Positions 1-9,570 of a stretch of 64,000 nt of DNA are shown in pieces. Numbering within the stretch: position 1 is the first letter of the stretch; every line of letters starts with the position of its first letter. The DNA lies in the NCBI GenBank assembly GCA_963965975.1, contig OZ014414.1, forward strand, positions 1 through 64,000, given 5' to 3'. Source of the DNA: Xestospongia bergquistia (lineage: Eukaryota > Porifera > Demospongiae > Haplosclerida > Petrosiidae). Position numbers and translations under genes: made by a program. The notes under the pieces were generated by a model. That model did no database searches. It was not told the origin of the DNA and worked only from the letters and a program-made list of their open reading frames with translations.

Positions 1-230
1 CCCTTAGTCACCCCAAAGTCTTAGGGAAATTTAAGTCATAATATCAAAAATTTTTAGCGCCAAAAATTTTTTAAATTCAACCCTTTATTTCCTTCCTTTT
101 TTGGCGCCAAAAATACTCGTATTTTAACCCCTTAGTCAATCCAAATGCTTTGTAAAATTTAAGTTATAATTTCCAAGATTTTTGGTGAAAAAAATTTTTA
201 AATTTAACCCTTTATTTACTTCTTTATTTA
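1..230. repeat. Two diverged tandem copies of a ~128-bp AT-rich unit
   Basis: The stretch starting CCCTTAGTCA at position 1 recurs from about 129. Both copies run through similar AATTTAAGT(C/T)ATAAT, a poly-A/T core and AACCCTTTATTT. The first copy also carries GGCGCCAAAAA-type segments. No coding potential is visible. The left end is cut by the window, so more copies may lie outside. Confidence 0.6.
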
Positions 231-714
231 TTAACTACAGTAGTATAGTACTTTTACTTATGTCTATATGATTAAATTGTTATCGTTAGAATGAATTTCT
301 GACTATACTGGTTTCTCTCTTCAAATGGCAGCCATTTTATTGATTAAAGAAATTCACGAGATCACATTCCTCATGGTCAATGGCATCTCCTGTACTTTGC
401 TTATGGAAAGTACAACGAATCTTGTTCTTGTGAGTCTGATCATATAAAACATGATGTGAAAAGAACTGGATGATTTGTCAGAAAACCACTTGACTTTGAA
501 ATTTTGAAATCTGATGAGTAATAAGGAAGTTACAGCGAAAAAATGAAGTGCCAGGTGAATGTGAATGGACTTTAGTAACCTAAGAAGACAATGGCAATTA
601 GAAATACACTTTAACCATGCTCCATTAGTAAAGCAACACCAAGAAGTGTAAGTCTAACTTCTACCACAATAACCCACCAATCAGACATCATCTGCCACAC
701 CCACTGACTATTTT

Positions 715-985
715 AATTGTGGCTTACTTTGACCACACCTCATATTTCAATTATTCCTAGGTCAGCCTAGAATATAAGCCTGACTATACACACAAATATT
801 ACAGCTGACAAACCTACCAACAATTGGGTGTGGCATATTCTGACCACACCTCGTATTTCAATTAATCTCTAGGTCAGCACCACGCATAATTATAGTAGAC
901 ACGCCTATCAACTATTGGGTGTGGCTTATTTGGACCACACCTCATATTTTTATTAATGCTCTAGGTCTGCCCAGAATAGCCTTGG
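715..985. repeat. Three-copy imperfect tandem repeat
   Basis: The core GACCACACCTCATATTT recurs at about 731, 841 (as CTCGTATTT) and 935. Each copy is preceded by a TGTGGC(T/A)TA-type segment and followed by ATTAnTnCTAGGTC(A/T)GC. Spacings are about 110 and 94 bp. No open frame is shared between copies. Confidence 0.65.
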
Positions 986-1123
986 CGTGTTTGGGGGTGG
1001 AAACAAGACAACTAATTTGTTGCTTGTGACTTCCTCAGCCTTCTCCTGGATTATATACTCACCTTTTTTCCTTACTCTAGAAGGTATAATTGTATTGTAC
1101 TTTAATTACAAATACACACTACC

Positions 1124-1511
1124 AAATCTATGACTGTCAAATGTACCACTCTCAAATGATATACTACCAACAACTACACTTTATGACCTTGTGTAAAATA
1201 CTAGTAAACTTACACCCTCAGTGTGGAGATAGAAGAATGTCTTGAGACAGCAACCCCCAACCTAAAAATCTGTAGAAAAAAAGTTGAAAAAAGAAGAAAA
1301 AATATGAAATAATATATAATAAAAATTATAAAATAAAACATACATTATTGTTACCTCCAACTTACTACCACCACACCTAGATTCAGGACTCCAACGATGC
1401 TACATAAAGAAAGAAGAATAAAGAGTAATTATGTAATATAGGCTAACATTACATTACAATATATTGACAGTATATCATTTGAGAGTGGTACATTTGACAG
1501 TTGTACATTTG
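1124..1511. mobile_element. MITE-like element with ~40-bp terminal inverted repeats
   Basis: The 31 bp at 1134-1164 (start CTGTCAAATG) are the exact reverse complement of 1470-1500 (end ACATTTGACAG). Similarity continues outward with a few mismatches to about 1124 and 1511. The roughly 300 bp inside are AT-rich and non-coding, so any element would be non-autonomous. I could not fix target-site duplications. Confidence 0.6.
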
Positions 1512-1598
1512 GCAGTATCACAAAATAAAAGTTACTGAAGTACTCTTAACAGTTTTACTAACAAATAAGAAACTTACAGTTTATAAAGTCTTTAACCT

Positions 1599-1621
1599 GT
1601 GTGTGTGTGTGTGTGTGTGTG
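1599..1621. repeat. (GT)n microsatellite
   Basis: Pure alternating TG dinucleotides, about 11 units, in non-coding sequence. Confidence 0.9.
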
Positions 1622-2542
1622 ACTCAAACATAAAAAGTTACAATGTTATGTTATACAGTGTTATGATTTTACTAACAGAATAAACTATATGTACCTTTAG
1701 TAATCATTAATAACAAACTGTCCAGATTGTTTCACTAGTACATAACATAGACACAACGTAAACTGCCTACAGAATAAAAAATTATATCATCAGTGATTAT
1801 AATTGTGTATGTTACTACATTATGTTACAATGTTATATATGCTAGCAGCATCCATAATACCAAAGACTCTGGAAGTGATCTGGTGTCTACAATATAATAT
1901 AAAGCAGTTTATAACTAATTAATATTTGGTAACTTTTCATTACTATTCAGGAGATAGGACTAGCATATAATCCTATGAAGAAAGAAAGGATATGAAAATA
2001 GTGATCTGACAAAAGGCTTACTTGAGAAATCTTTCTTGTTTTTACCCAAAGTTGTTCTTACTATCAGTAGCACTCAAACATATTATGATTAATATACAAA
2101 TTAATACACAATTTATATGTGTACCTCATATTATGGTGATAGGAGACATTGACATGAAAGAAAATACTGCAATAAACCATGAGCCTATTCTTACAGACAA
2201 ATAAACAGTAAATATGATAATTGACTAACCTCCTTATCAGTAGTCTTACTGCAGTCTGAGAATATACATTGACAAAAATGTGAACAAAATTAAATAGAAT
2301 GGATTCTTACAAATATATTTAGACATCAGGTTGTTCCTATAGCCACACACATTTGGTTAACGAGTTTTATAAACTCATTATAAGCCTGTGATAAAGAGTG
2401 ACAGAACACACAATTAATTAGACTACTGTCTTACATATTCCTTATTATCCAGAAGTTAGTATACAAATCTGACAATTTATTCAACTCCATGAACACTTAT
2501 GAATTAGAAACATATCAATATTGCAATGTAGAATGACAGACC

Positions 2543-2775
2543 TTCAATTCTTCAATTCTTGCTGTAGCAATGTCTATTTTTAAAAGTTATTGCGCCAAAT
2601 TCAGCACAATCACGTGATTTGTAGTATACTGACGTAGTGCACGTATTCAGTATATTATAACTATGACCTGTAGTATACTAAGTCAGTATACTGTAAGTTA
2701 CGAGAACGTATACAATTTTCAACTATAATACTGAACTACTGACATTGTTGCAGCAAGAATTGAAGAAGGATTGAA
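2543..2775. mobile_element. MITE-like inverted-repeat element
   Basis: The 25 bp at 2550-2574 (start CTTCAATTCTTGC) match the reverse complement of 2741-2765 with two mismatches; weaker similarity continues outward. The interior contains further palindromic pieces such as AGTATACTGAC and GTCAGTATACT. It has no coding capacity. The structure suggests a small foldback or MITE element. Confidence 0.55.
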
Positions 2776-3998
2776 CTCACAGTTGTTAATACAGTAGAAT
2801 ATATGTGACCTAATTTGGGAAAAGGGACTACTTCTGTCAAATAAAAAATCTCAGTATGGACAGAAAAAGTGATGATTTCAATATTTTTGAGAATTTGAGT
2901 TAAACCAAAAAACAAAGAGAATAGTACCTGACAGTCATTTTAAAGCGTCTATAAATCCAAAGTTCTTTCTAGATTAGCACGTAGAAGCATTCGTGTTCTC
3001 ATTTATTAGTGTACGATATGCGGGGGTGGAAAATTAAATTCCACTATTCTCGAGATTAATTTTTGGTAGTAGCCACTGTATTTTCGTTTATATCTTGTTT
3101 CTTAAGCAACGCATGCATTTATCCAAGGTATCAAACAATTCAGCATTATCTATACTTTAAAATGGTATGAAAAAGTGAAAATGACAGAAATGACTCAAGT
3201 GGTCTCTTTTTGCATATAGTCAGACTTATGTTTTAACTCCTGGATAATGAAGAACATGCAAGATTGTGTTATATGTAATGTTGTTGTGTTATCTCTCTGT
3301 GTTATTGATCTTTAATAACTTCTTACAATTGTACTATTCTCAACAATGAGATTATGTTCTTGATATACATGGGCAACAAGTTAACTACAAAATATGAAAC
3401 TCAAATCCTCTTCATGGCTCCTTAGAAACTAAATATTTGTCATCAAAATCAACAGCAAACATAATCAAATCTAACTGGTTCTTTTCATATGGTCTTCCTT
3501 GAAAGTTCTTATGTACCTAATCTATAATGTCTTCCATTGCTAATCAGTTAGCCCAGTTAATCACAAATAGGAACAGTTCCTGTATCAATGTCAAGAAGTC
3601 CAGCTGGATTCCCAAATCATAACATAACTATAATGTGGAGCACCTACCACATTTCATATAATGTTATATTATATACTATTATACTTAACAAATCAACATG
3701 TGAAAAAATAGCTCCATCAAATATTGTCATGAACTTAAAAACATTAATGTTAAAGTTAATTAAAAGTTGTGGTCAACTGTTGTTACCACTAATAGAGTAA
3801 TTTTTCACAAATGTTTTAATGTGTGTAAAATAAATGTATTATTAAAGCAAAGAGTAATATTATAATAATATATTTAATGACTGAATTAAAAAGACAATAC
3901 ATTATTAATCTCTAGGATAATCCACATGATGTATTAAAGGAATCATGGCATCTGCTAGTTCCTTAGTACAAGAGACTAGCACCAGCGTTCTATCTAGA

Positions 3999-4290
3999 TT
4001 TTTTTTTTGGGGGGGGGGGAGGGGGGCGATAATTTGACTACCAATGCACTTTTAGCTTTATTGAATAACATGTTGCAAATAACTAAAGAGAATAAATAAT
4101 AATTATTAATTACAATGCTGTTTTTTTTCTTGACTTTTTTTGTAATTTTCGATAATTTCTTCCAGTGCTTCATCTGTTAAACATTCAGGCCCTTCAATAC
4201 ATAATTCTCATTGCATTCTCTAATGTTTCTTCTCCTATCCCGCTTCTCAATCTTGTTTAAAGCGACCCCCCCTTCCCCCCCCCCCCCCCC
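3999..4290. repeat. Segment bounded by inverted G/C homopolymers
   Basis: A T-run followed by a G-run broken by one A lies at about 3999-4026 and ends in GGGGGGCGA. In inverted orientation, GCGACCCCCCC, TT and a long C-run lie at about 4261-4290. The two edges therefore resemble diverged terminal inverted repeats around a 230-bp interior. The G-runs could form quadruplexes. Homopolymer lengths may be assembly errors. Confidence 0.4.
4105..4250 (-). pseudogene. Frameshifted protein-gene relic, family unknown
   Basis: On the minus strand one frame reads EETLENAMRIMY and then stops. A neighbouring frame continues as CIEGPECLTDEALEEIIEN and ends in a lysine-rich tail and a stop. The two pieces look like one acidic, helical C-terminus broken by a single-base shift. 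I do not recognise the family. It could also be chance coding-like sequence. Confidence 0.25.
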
Positions 4291-4386
4291 CAGTAGATAA
4301 ACCCAGAGCACACACACCACGTCCAATCAAATCAAAGGGAGCTCCTATAATAAATTTTCATAAATAGTGAAAGATATTTGCCTTAC

Positions 4387-4518
4387 CTGTTGGGCAGAGA
4401 GAAACTCCCACCAGCTTCTCTGACAAGGAGTTCTCCTGCTACATAATCCCAGCAATGAATACCATAATCAAGTCAGCTCCACCCATAGAAACCATGCACA
4501 AACAAAGAGCTGAAGAAC
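4387..4518 (-). pseudogene. Orphan, frameshifted exon of an inositol monophosphatase
   Basis: The minus strand encodes GSSALCLCMVSMGGADL and, after a one-base frame shift, YGIHCWDYVAGELLVREAGG. These match the conserved core of the inositol monophosphatase (IMPA) family, where G-S-A-A...C...G-x-x-D and H-x-W-D-x-A-G carry metal and substrate ligands. A plausible acceptor (TTACATTAG) and donor (AACAG/GTAAGG) flank the segment, so it descends from a spliced gene rather than a retrocopy. No other IMPA exon is recognised nearby. A sequencing error is an alternative cause of the frameshift. Confidence 0.6.
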
Positions 4519-4690
4519 CTAATGTAAGAATGGTATAGTCTATGCATAATAAAACTATTAGTTAATAAAGAGTTATAATAATTATAATGTTATGAAAATT
4601 ACTCCTGCCTATCACTAACAATCTGAAATAATTATTTACATCTTGAGGGTGGAGCTTATTTTACAAATGTCGGGTGTGGCTATCAGCAAA

Positions 4691-4819
4691 AATGACATTA
4701 TCTTATGAAGAGTTTTTGAAGGATATTTCTCGGTTCCTTGATCTTTCAAATTCATCAAGAGATGGATGGGACCTCAGAGAGATAGATGAAGTGAAGTATC
4801 TATGCAAAAAACTTCTTTA
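4691..4819 (+). CDS. Small ORF, weakly ATG10-like N-terminus
   Basis: An ATG-initiated frame of 42 codons begins MTLSYEEFLKDISRFLDL and contains DGWDLREIDE before KYLCKKLL and a stop. The pattern of an N-terminal helix, a GW motif and a following beta strand is loosely like the start of E2-like autophagy enzyme ATG10. The conserved remainder of ATG10 is not seen downstream. Treat as a possible first exon, relic or chance ORF. Confidence 0.2.
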
Positions 4820-5199
4820 GACGCACCTATTAACCATTTCACAGGTGGGGCCAAATTCAATGCAATTACAGTGTGGGCAGCTCATATTGCAAATTGACAA
4901 CTAAAATCAAAACAATGCTTTGGACTCTTGTTCCATCCAAGAGTTTGCCATGACGACACCCCTGGATCGTCTCTAATATCATAGCAACAGGAAGGTTACA
5001 AAATACACTCAACATCAGTGATAATACTACAAAGAATGAAGCTCTCTTTCTTCATTTACGAATAGTGAATACTAATAAAATACAGAGATCTGTCTGTCTG
5101 TCTTTAGTACTTTTTTATTGATATATAGCTATAGTAATAGAGAGATGACAACTATATATCATGAATACATTTAAAATTTAAAAAAAAACCCTTGTGTGT

Positions 5200-5690
5200 T
5201 GCCCAAACGATTCCTACTCGCTCACCCACTCAGGCTTCCACTTAGGCTCCAGGATTCCCTGCTATTGCTAGCTGGGACCGCCACCTGGCTTGGTAACCCT
5301 CGTCTTCGCGAGGTAATCCTGGCTGGAGCGTCGCCCTAACTTAAAACCAGCCGTACGGGATTCCAGCTCTTAGGGAATGTCGCATTCAGGAACCGGGAAC
5401 CACAAATACACCAGCCTCATCTCGTTTAAAGGGAGACTACCAGCCCTATCCTAGTCGGCCTTTCGGATACTCCGTAGAGTATGCTGGTAACCATCTCAGA
5501 GGTCTGATGCATTGCAGAACGCTGGCCCACAACACACTGGCACTCATGACTGCTTTGGTTTCCTTTTATATGTACTTACGATTTTGTCTTCATGCTCTTG
5601 TGGGGCGCATTGTGTATGATTATGAACTCATTAACGGCACCTATGAATATGATTACCGGCATTACACTGTTAAAATAATCGAGACAGTCC
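5200..5690. other. Anomalous GC-rich non-coding block
   Basis: Base composition jumps here against AT-rich flanks; the block contains words such as CGTCTTCGCGAGG and GCCTTTCGGATACTCCG and ends near CAGAGTAGG. A poly-A/C stretch (AAAAAAAAACCC) lies just left at about 5180-5192. The one ORF through it (5507-5728) resembles no family. I do not recognise the block as rRNA or tRNA. It may be an inserted retroelement, a structured RNA gene or foreign DNA. Confidence 0.4.
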
Positions 5691-5937
5691 AGAGTAGGAC
5701 AACACTATTAATTATAATCATATTTTAATTTTTAGGGGCTTAAATAAAAATCCTTATCAAAACACTCTTCATTATCTTTTGTTCCTTCTTAGTCCATCTG
5801 TTAACTTTGACAAATGACAATAGTGTATAATATGTAATGTCTCTTAAACTGTTGTAATTTAGATACAATAACACTATGTATAATATAACATATAGTATGT
5901 AATAAAAGATAATATTTTTTTAACTAATAAAACACAA

Positions 5938-6288
5938 TTAGCTTATAGTAGTATGTGGTAAGTATCCTATACAATTACTTGATCCACAGTAACAAGATTT
6001 ATGACTTAGAGAAGTATCTTGTGTGTTATCATAATATCTAAATGTTAGTTCTTGCCCTACTTTAATATCTGCTATAGTGAAAAGACAAAGATGTGGAAGC
6101 ATTGAGTCCCTTCGTACTGGTAGCAACTTGAGATTAGGATTACACGAATGATTAATAAATCTACTGTAGTTACCACAGAATTGAGCATCAATACAAGTTG
6201 TCATGACATCACCAGATTTTAAATGTTCTCTATAAACATAAATACCATTGACCTGATAATTATTAACATAACTAAATCTTAAACCTAC
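5938..6288 (-). CDS. 5'-truncated SET-domain exon, SETMAR-like H3 lysine methyltransferase
   Basis: The frame encodes the C-terminal half of a SET domain. YREHLKSGDV leads into IDAQFCGNYSRFINHSCNPN, which contains the GNxxRFxNHSCxPN signature that helps build the S-adenosylmethionine and catalytic site. The LPVRRDSMLPHL segment and post-SET CYCGSSNCIGYLP (zinc-binding cysteines) most resemble the SET part of SETMAR and related H3K9/K36 enzymes. A possible acceptor (GCATTTAG) lies before 6288. The pre-SET region and the N-SET GWGV part are not found before the divergent gene that starts at 6452. It is therefore a relic, or a gene whose first exons are displaced. Confidence is high for the domain, low for a functional gene. 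Confidence 0.6.
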   Translation of the reverse strand, partial: VGLRFSYVNNYQVNGIYVYREHLKSGDVMTTCIDAQFCGNYSRFINHSCNPNLKLLPVRRDSMLPHLCLFTIADIKVGQELTFRYYDNTQDTSLSHKSCYCGSSNCIGYLPHTTIS

Positions 6289-6451
6289 CTAAATGCTTTT
6301 TGTACAAAATGCAAAGGTTTAATCGTTAGTTAAACCAAAAACCATAAACACTATTCCTCAAACACAAAACACTTTTAACACAATAATTGTAAGAATTTCA
6401 TCAATTTACATAGCAAAATGGGTAAGGCTTACAGTAAGGGGTGTGACTAAT

Positions 6452-7900
6452 ATGGCGGGGTATTCGAGCGATGATGTTCAAGATTTAGTCAGTGACTATG
6501 AGTTGTTATAGAAGTTTAATTCCTTTATAATAATTTAGATTTGCTCTACATATAAGGGACTAGATAGATGTGCGTCTTTGTTAAAAGTGTTAGCAAGTCC
6601 TGCGACAGTCTCTGATAAAATGATCACTAATAGACTATTTCCAGGTGCAGGAAGACATAGTGATCTGGGACATTGTGACAATCAAAGTGTGAAGATATGT
6701 AATAAAGAGAATAATTCAGTTCAAAGTAGTTGTGATATTAGCAAGTATCCTACTAGAAAAGCAATGAAGAAAGTAACAAGAAATGTGAAGAAGAAAGCTC
6801 TTAATCCTGTGACTACTAGTACTCCAATAATTTCTCCATTAAGAGCTAAAGATGAAGGAATTCAATGTTGTCCACATTGTCCATGGAACTGGTCTTGTCA
6901 AGATCAGAGGTGGTAACTACATGTAATTATTCATTACTTAACATCTTATCAATAGTAAACCAAGTCACTTGGAAAGGGACTTGAAGGAAGCTCTTCTTTC
7001 TCTTAAACAATCACAGTTATCATTACATCAGTATAAAATACAATGTTAGTCAAATATCTCAATTTATTAATATTAGAAAGTATTTTAGTGTCTAAAGTAG
7101 AGAGAGAACGAGATCAACTTCAGTTAAGTTTAGAAAATGCTGAAGAAAGGATTCAATACCTTCAATCTAACCACGTCAGTCTTTATTAATTTTGTACATA
7201 ATAAATGTTATATCCCATTTCTATGAAGGATATATTATGTGAACTTAAGGAAGAAACAAAATCTATGACATTATGTGTTGAACAACTTCAAAAGGAGAAT
7301 AATGTATTAAAATGTTCTGAAGAAAACTGGAAAGAAAGTTTGTACAATAGTTTTTGATGTCTTTATTACAAATGTTTATAGAGTATGAAAAATTAGAAGG
7401 TCAATATAATCATGAGAAACAGGAGACTGAAGATGATATGCAAATACTAAAGTTATCATTGGCAGAAAAAGAAACAGAATTATTACAATGTCAGGATACA
7501 TTATTGTGAGAAATGTCAGTTTTACTATTACAACATGATCTTCTCTTAGAGGTATTCGTCAATGCTTGGCTCAATTATTGATTGAGATAAAACCAAATCC
7601 TGACAATCATGCATGGTCAATTTTTCCTCATAAAAATGTTCTTAAACTACAAACTATAGTTAATATTGGTTGTATTGAAGAAACTAGGTTAGTTTATAAT
7701 AGTTATTAAAATATTTATCCTGTTATTATAGTGATTACACAACACCAGTAAATTCTGAATCATCAACTCCTACTCCATCTTGGGACAAAATGACTAGTAT
7801 AACTACCAACAGTGAATTAGAATTTCGAAAAGATTTAGCAACATTGGATGCTGATATTGCTAGACTCCAAATACATTTTAATGTATCAAAACAAAATTAA
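6452..7900 (+). CDS. Coiled-coil protein, function unknown
   Basis: The proposed start MAGYSSDDVQDLVSDYEL lies in a short first exon (6452-6504). The second exon (about 6568-6912) encodes a basic serine/threonine-rich region and a CCPHCPWNWSC cluster. Small exons follow at about 6956-7044, 7092-7174, 7229-7337, 7381-7506, 7550-7689 and 7733-7900. Most junctions use GT-AG sites that keep one frame. The middle exons read as heptad-type coiled coil (QLQLSLENAEERIQYLQS; LCELKEETKSMTLCVEQL). The last exon is rich in Ser/Thr and ends RLQIHFNVSKQN. A centrosomal or ciliary scaffold is a reasonable guess from composition only. The first junction is the least certain. Confidence 0.6.
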
Positions 7901-7948
7901 TATATAATGCTAAATTATACAGTTGATTGTCCAGAATGTAATGATTGA

Positions 7949-8512
7949 CTAGTATATGTTTGTTAAGAATACAACACAATAGATAATTATATTGATATTA
8001 TTATGTGAGAAAGGATACATTGATGTTCCCAATTTCTCCAGCTAATAAGAACAAAATATTATACAAATTAGTATATAATAATAATAGACTTACTGTTTGT
8101 GTCAGTTCATGCAATGATGCTTCATCTTTATAATCTTTTGATGATCTATTAATACATATAATATCTATATTATATCAATAATTGCTTACGCATTTTGACT
8201 AATTCTCATTTGATCTATTTCAAAATGGCGCAATGTTAAATGCTCTTGCATGTGCCGTATTTCATTAAGCTTTTGTAACATATCAGAGTTACCTTTAAAA
8301 TAGAACATTTTATATCAACTTATACAAAAACATTTATTACCAAAGGCATTTAATTTGCCATCTTCAAAATCTTCCAGTAATTTATACAAAGAACGTTCAG
8401 ATTCTTTCATAGACTCTCCAGGTGACCTTGTTTTATGACGCAAAAGAGAACCTTTCGTTTTCGCTGGACTTTTACGAGAAGAGTCACTTTTCGATTTGTC
8501 TTGTTCTGCCAT
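7949..8512 (-). CDS. CCDC28: CCDC28-family coiled-coil protein
   Basis: Exon 1 begins MAEQDKSKSDSSRKSP and ends SLYKLLEDFEDGKLNAFGN, which matches the CCDC28A/B signature LLxDFxxGKLxAFG. Exon 2 continues MLQKLNEIRHMQEHLTLRHF, the helical segment after that signature. Later exons give KDEASLHELTQTLEKLG, equivalent to the C-terminal helix in the family. Vertebrate CCDC28B binds mTORC2 component SIN1 and Bardet-Biedl proteins and modifies ciliopathy; a related role is an inference. The start is the first ATG in frame. The start codon lies 64 bp from the RPL24 start on the other strand, so they probably share a promoter. The last exon, ending at 7949, is less certain than the first two. Confidence 0.75.
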
Positions 8513-8576
8513 AATTGATAAACAAAAGGTGTGGTGATGGGCGTGGCTTTAGAGCACGTGTGATTGTGCAACAAAG
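8513..8576. promoter_or_regulatory. Divergent promoter of CCDC28 and RPL24
   Basis: Only 64 bp separate two opposed start codons, so both transcripts must initiate in or next to this interval. It contains GAGCACGTGTGATTGTGC with a CACGTG E-box core. No TATA element is evident. Confidence 0.5.
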
Positions 8577-9244
8577 ATGAAGTGAGTTCTATCCTTTTCC
8601 ATCCTTTTATTTTATTATTTTTATGACCCAATAATATATATATGAGATACTTTGATATCAATATTATGCATTTCTAAATTGTAGGTTAGAACTGTGTAAC
8701 TTTAGTGGATATAAAATACATCCAGGACATGGCAAAAGGTTTATAAGAATTGATGGGAAGGTATTTGAACTTGTTAAAGCTGTAGTAACTAGTTTTGTTA
8801 CTAGGTTTTTAACTTCCTTAATGGAAAATGTGAAAGGTCTCATTTTATGAAACGAAATCCTCGAAAAACTTGTTGGACTGTTCTTTATCGTCGAAAACAC
8901 AAAAAGGGAACTCAAGAGGAAGTGGCTAAAAGGCGTACACGACGTACTGTCAAGCATGCTCGACCAATTCAAGGAGCTACATTGCAAGAGATTTTAATGA
9001 AACGTAATCAAAAACCTGAAGTTCGTAAGGCACAACGAGAACAAGTATTGAGAGCTGCCAAAGCCCAACAGGCTGAGAGAAAGGAGCGTCAACGTGCACA
9101 AAGAGTAACAAATGTCTTATTGTCTTGTTTATATTTAAATGTTTCTATTTATAGGCACAGCAACGTTCTCAGATGAAACAACCAGGAAAAACAAGTAAAG
9201 CAAAGATGCCCAAACACAGTAGTAAAGCTGGTGGTGGAAGATAA
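8577..9244 (+). CDS. RPL24: Ribosomal protein eL24
   Basis: Exons 8577-8581, 8685-8760, 8805-9104 and 9155-9244 join to a 156-residue protein, against 157 in human. The N-terminus reads [20 protein letters not shown], the conserved eL24 zinc-ribbon-like start. Then come [19 protein letters not shown] and [16 protein letters not shown], followed by [14 protein letters not shown] and a basic tail. eL24 is a large-subunit protein near the subunit interface. The first coding exon is only five bases (ATGAA), as expected for a ribosomal protein gene with an intron just after the start. All junctions are GT-AG. Identification is secure. Confidence 0.97.
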
Positions 9245-9570
9245 CACAATAATATGACATGTTTTGTTTTAATATCGAAAAATCTCTTAAAATAAAATTA
9301 GATCGGGAATAATTAGAATTACACGTGGTGGCGGTTATCCATTTTGCTTATTTACGGTATCTACCCACAATGGAAAAATGGCGACAGTTGTGAGAAAGAT
9401 GTTCTACTGGAAGCATCATAGCTAGAGATAAAAGAAAGCAAACTCTCCAAATAGCTTATAATTAAGTGTCCAGTAAGTTGTCTATTTATGTACTTGCGTA
9501 GCTTACTCTTTTACTGACAGATAAGCTTTAACTCTTTACGTTCTTAATATCCTACTTATTTTTGTTAGAG
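9245..9570 (+). promoter_or_regulatory. ARID1 promoter and 5' UTR with probable leader intron
   Basis: The interval between the RPL24 stop and the ARID1 start holds CACGTGG at about 9324, TTTACGGTA at about 9351, a YY1-like AAAATGGCG at about 9376, a GTAAGT donor near 9473 and a TTTTTGTTAG acceptor ending at 9568. This suggests a 5' UTR exon spliced two bases upstream of the start codon. Confidence 0.45.

Larger units (their letters stand above)
240..5200. other. Gene-poor repeat-rich region
   Basis: No convincing intact gene is seen in either strand here. Open frames are short and AT-rich and show no family signature. Contents I can name are listed separately: a tandem repeat near 700-980, three inverted-repeat elements, a (GT)n run, G- and C-homopolymers, and two short protein-gene relics at 4.1-4.5 kb. 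Undetected exons of a long-intron gene cannot be excluded, but introns elsewhere in the window are very short. Confidence 0.6.

Noticed and set aside
1501-3800. Short ORFs of 60-70 codons in the left region
   Set aside because: AT-rich, one runs through the GT microsatellite, none shows a domain or splice-consistent extension.
5200-5690. Possible rRNA or tRNA gene in the GC-rich block
   Set aside because: I could not find conserved rRNA core words or tRNA A/B boxes; left as an unknown block.
8664-8987. Minus-strand ORF of 107 codons
   Set aside because: Antisense shadow of RPL24 exons, with no family pattern.
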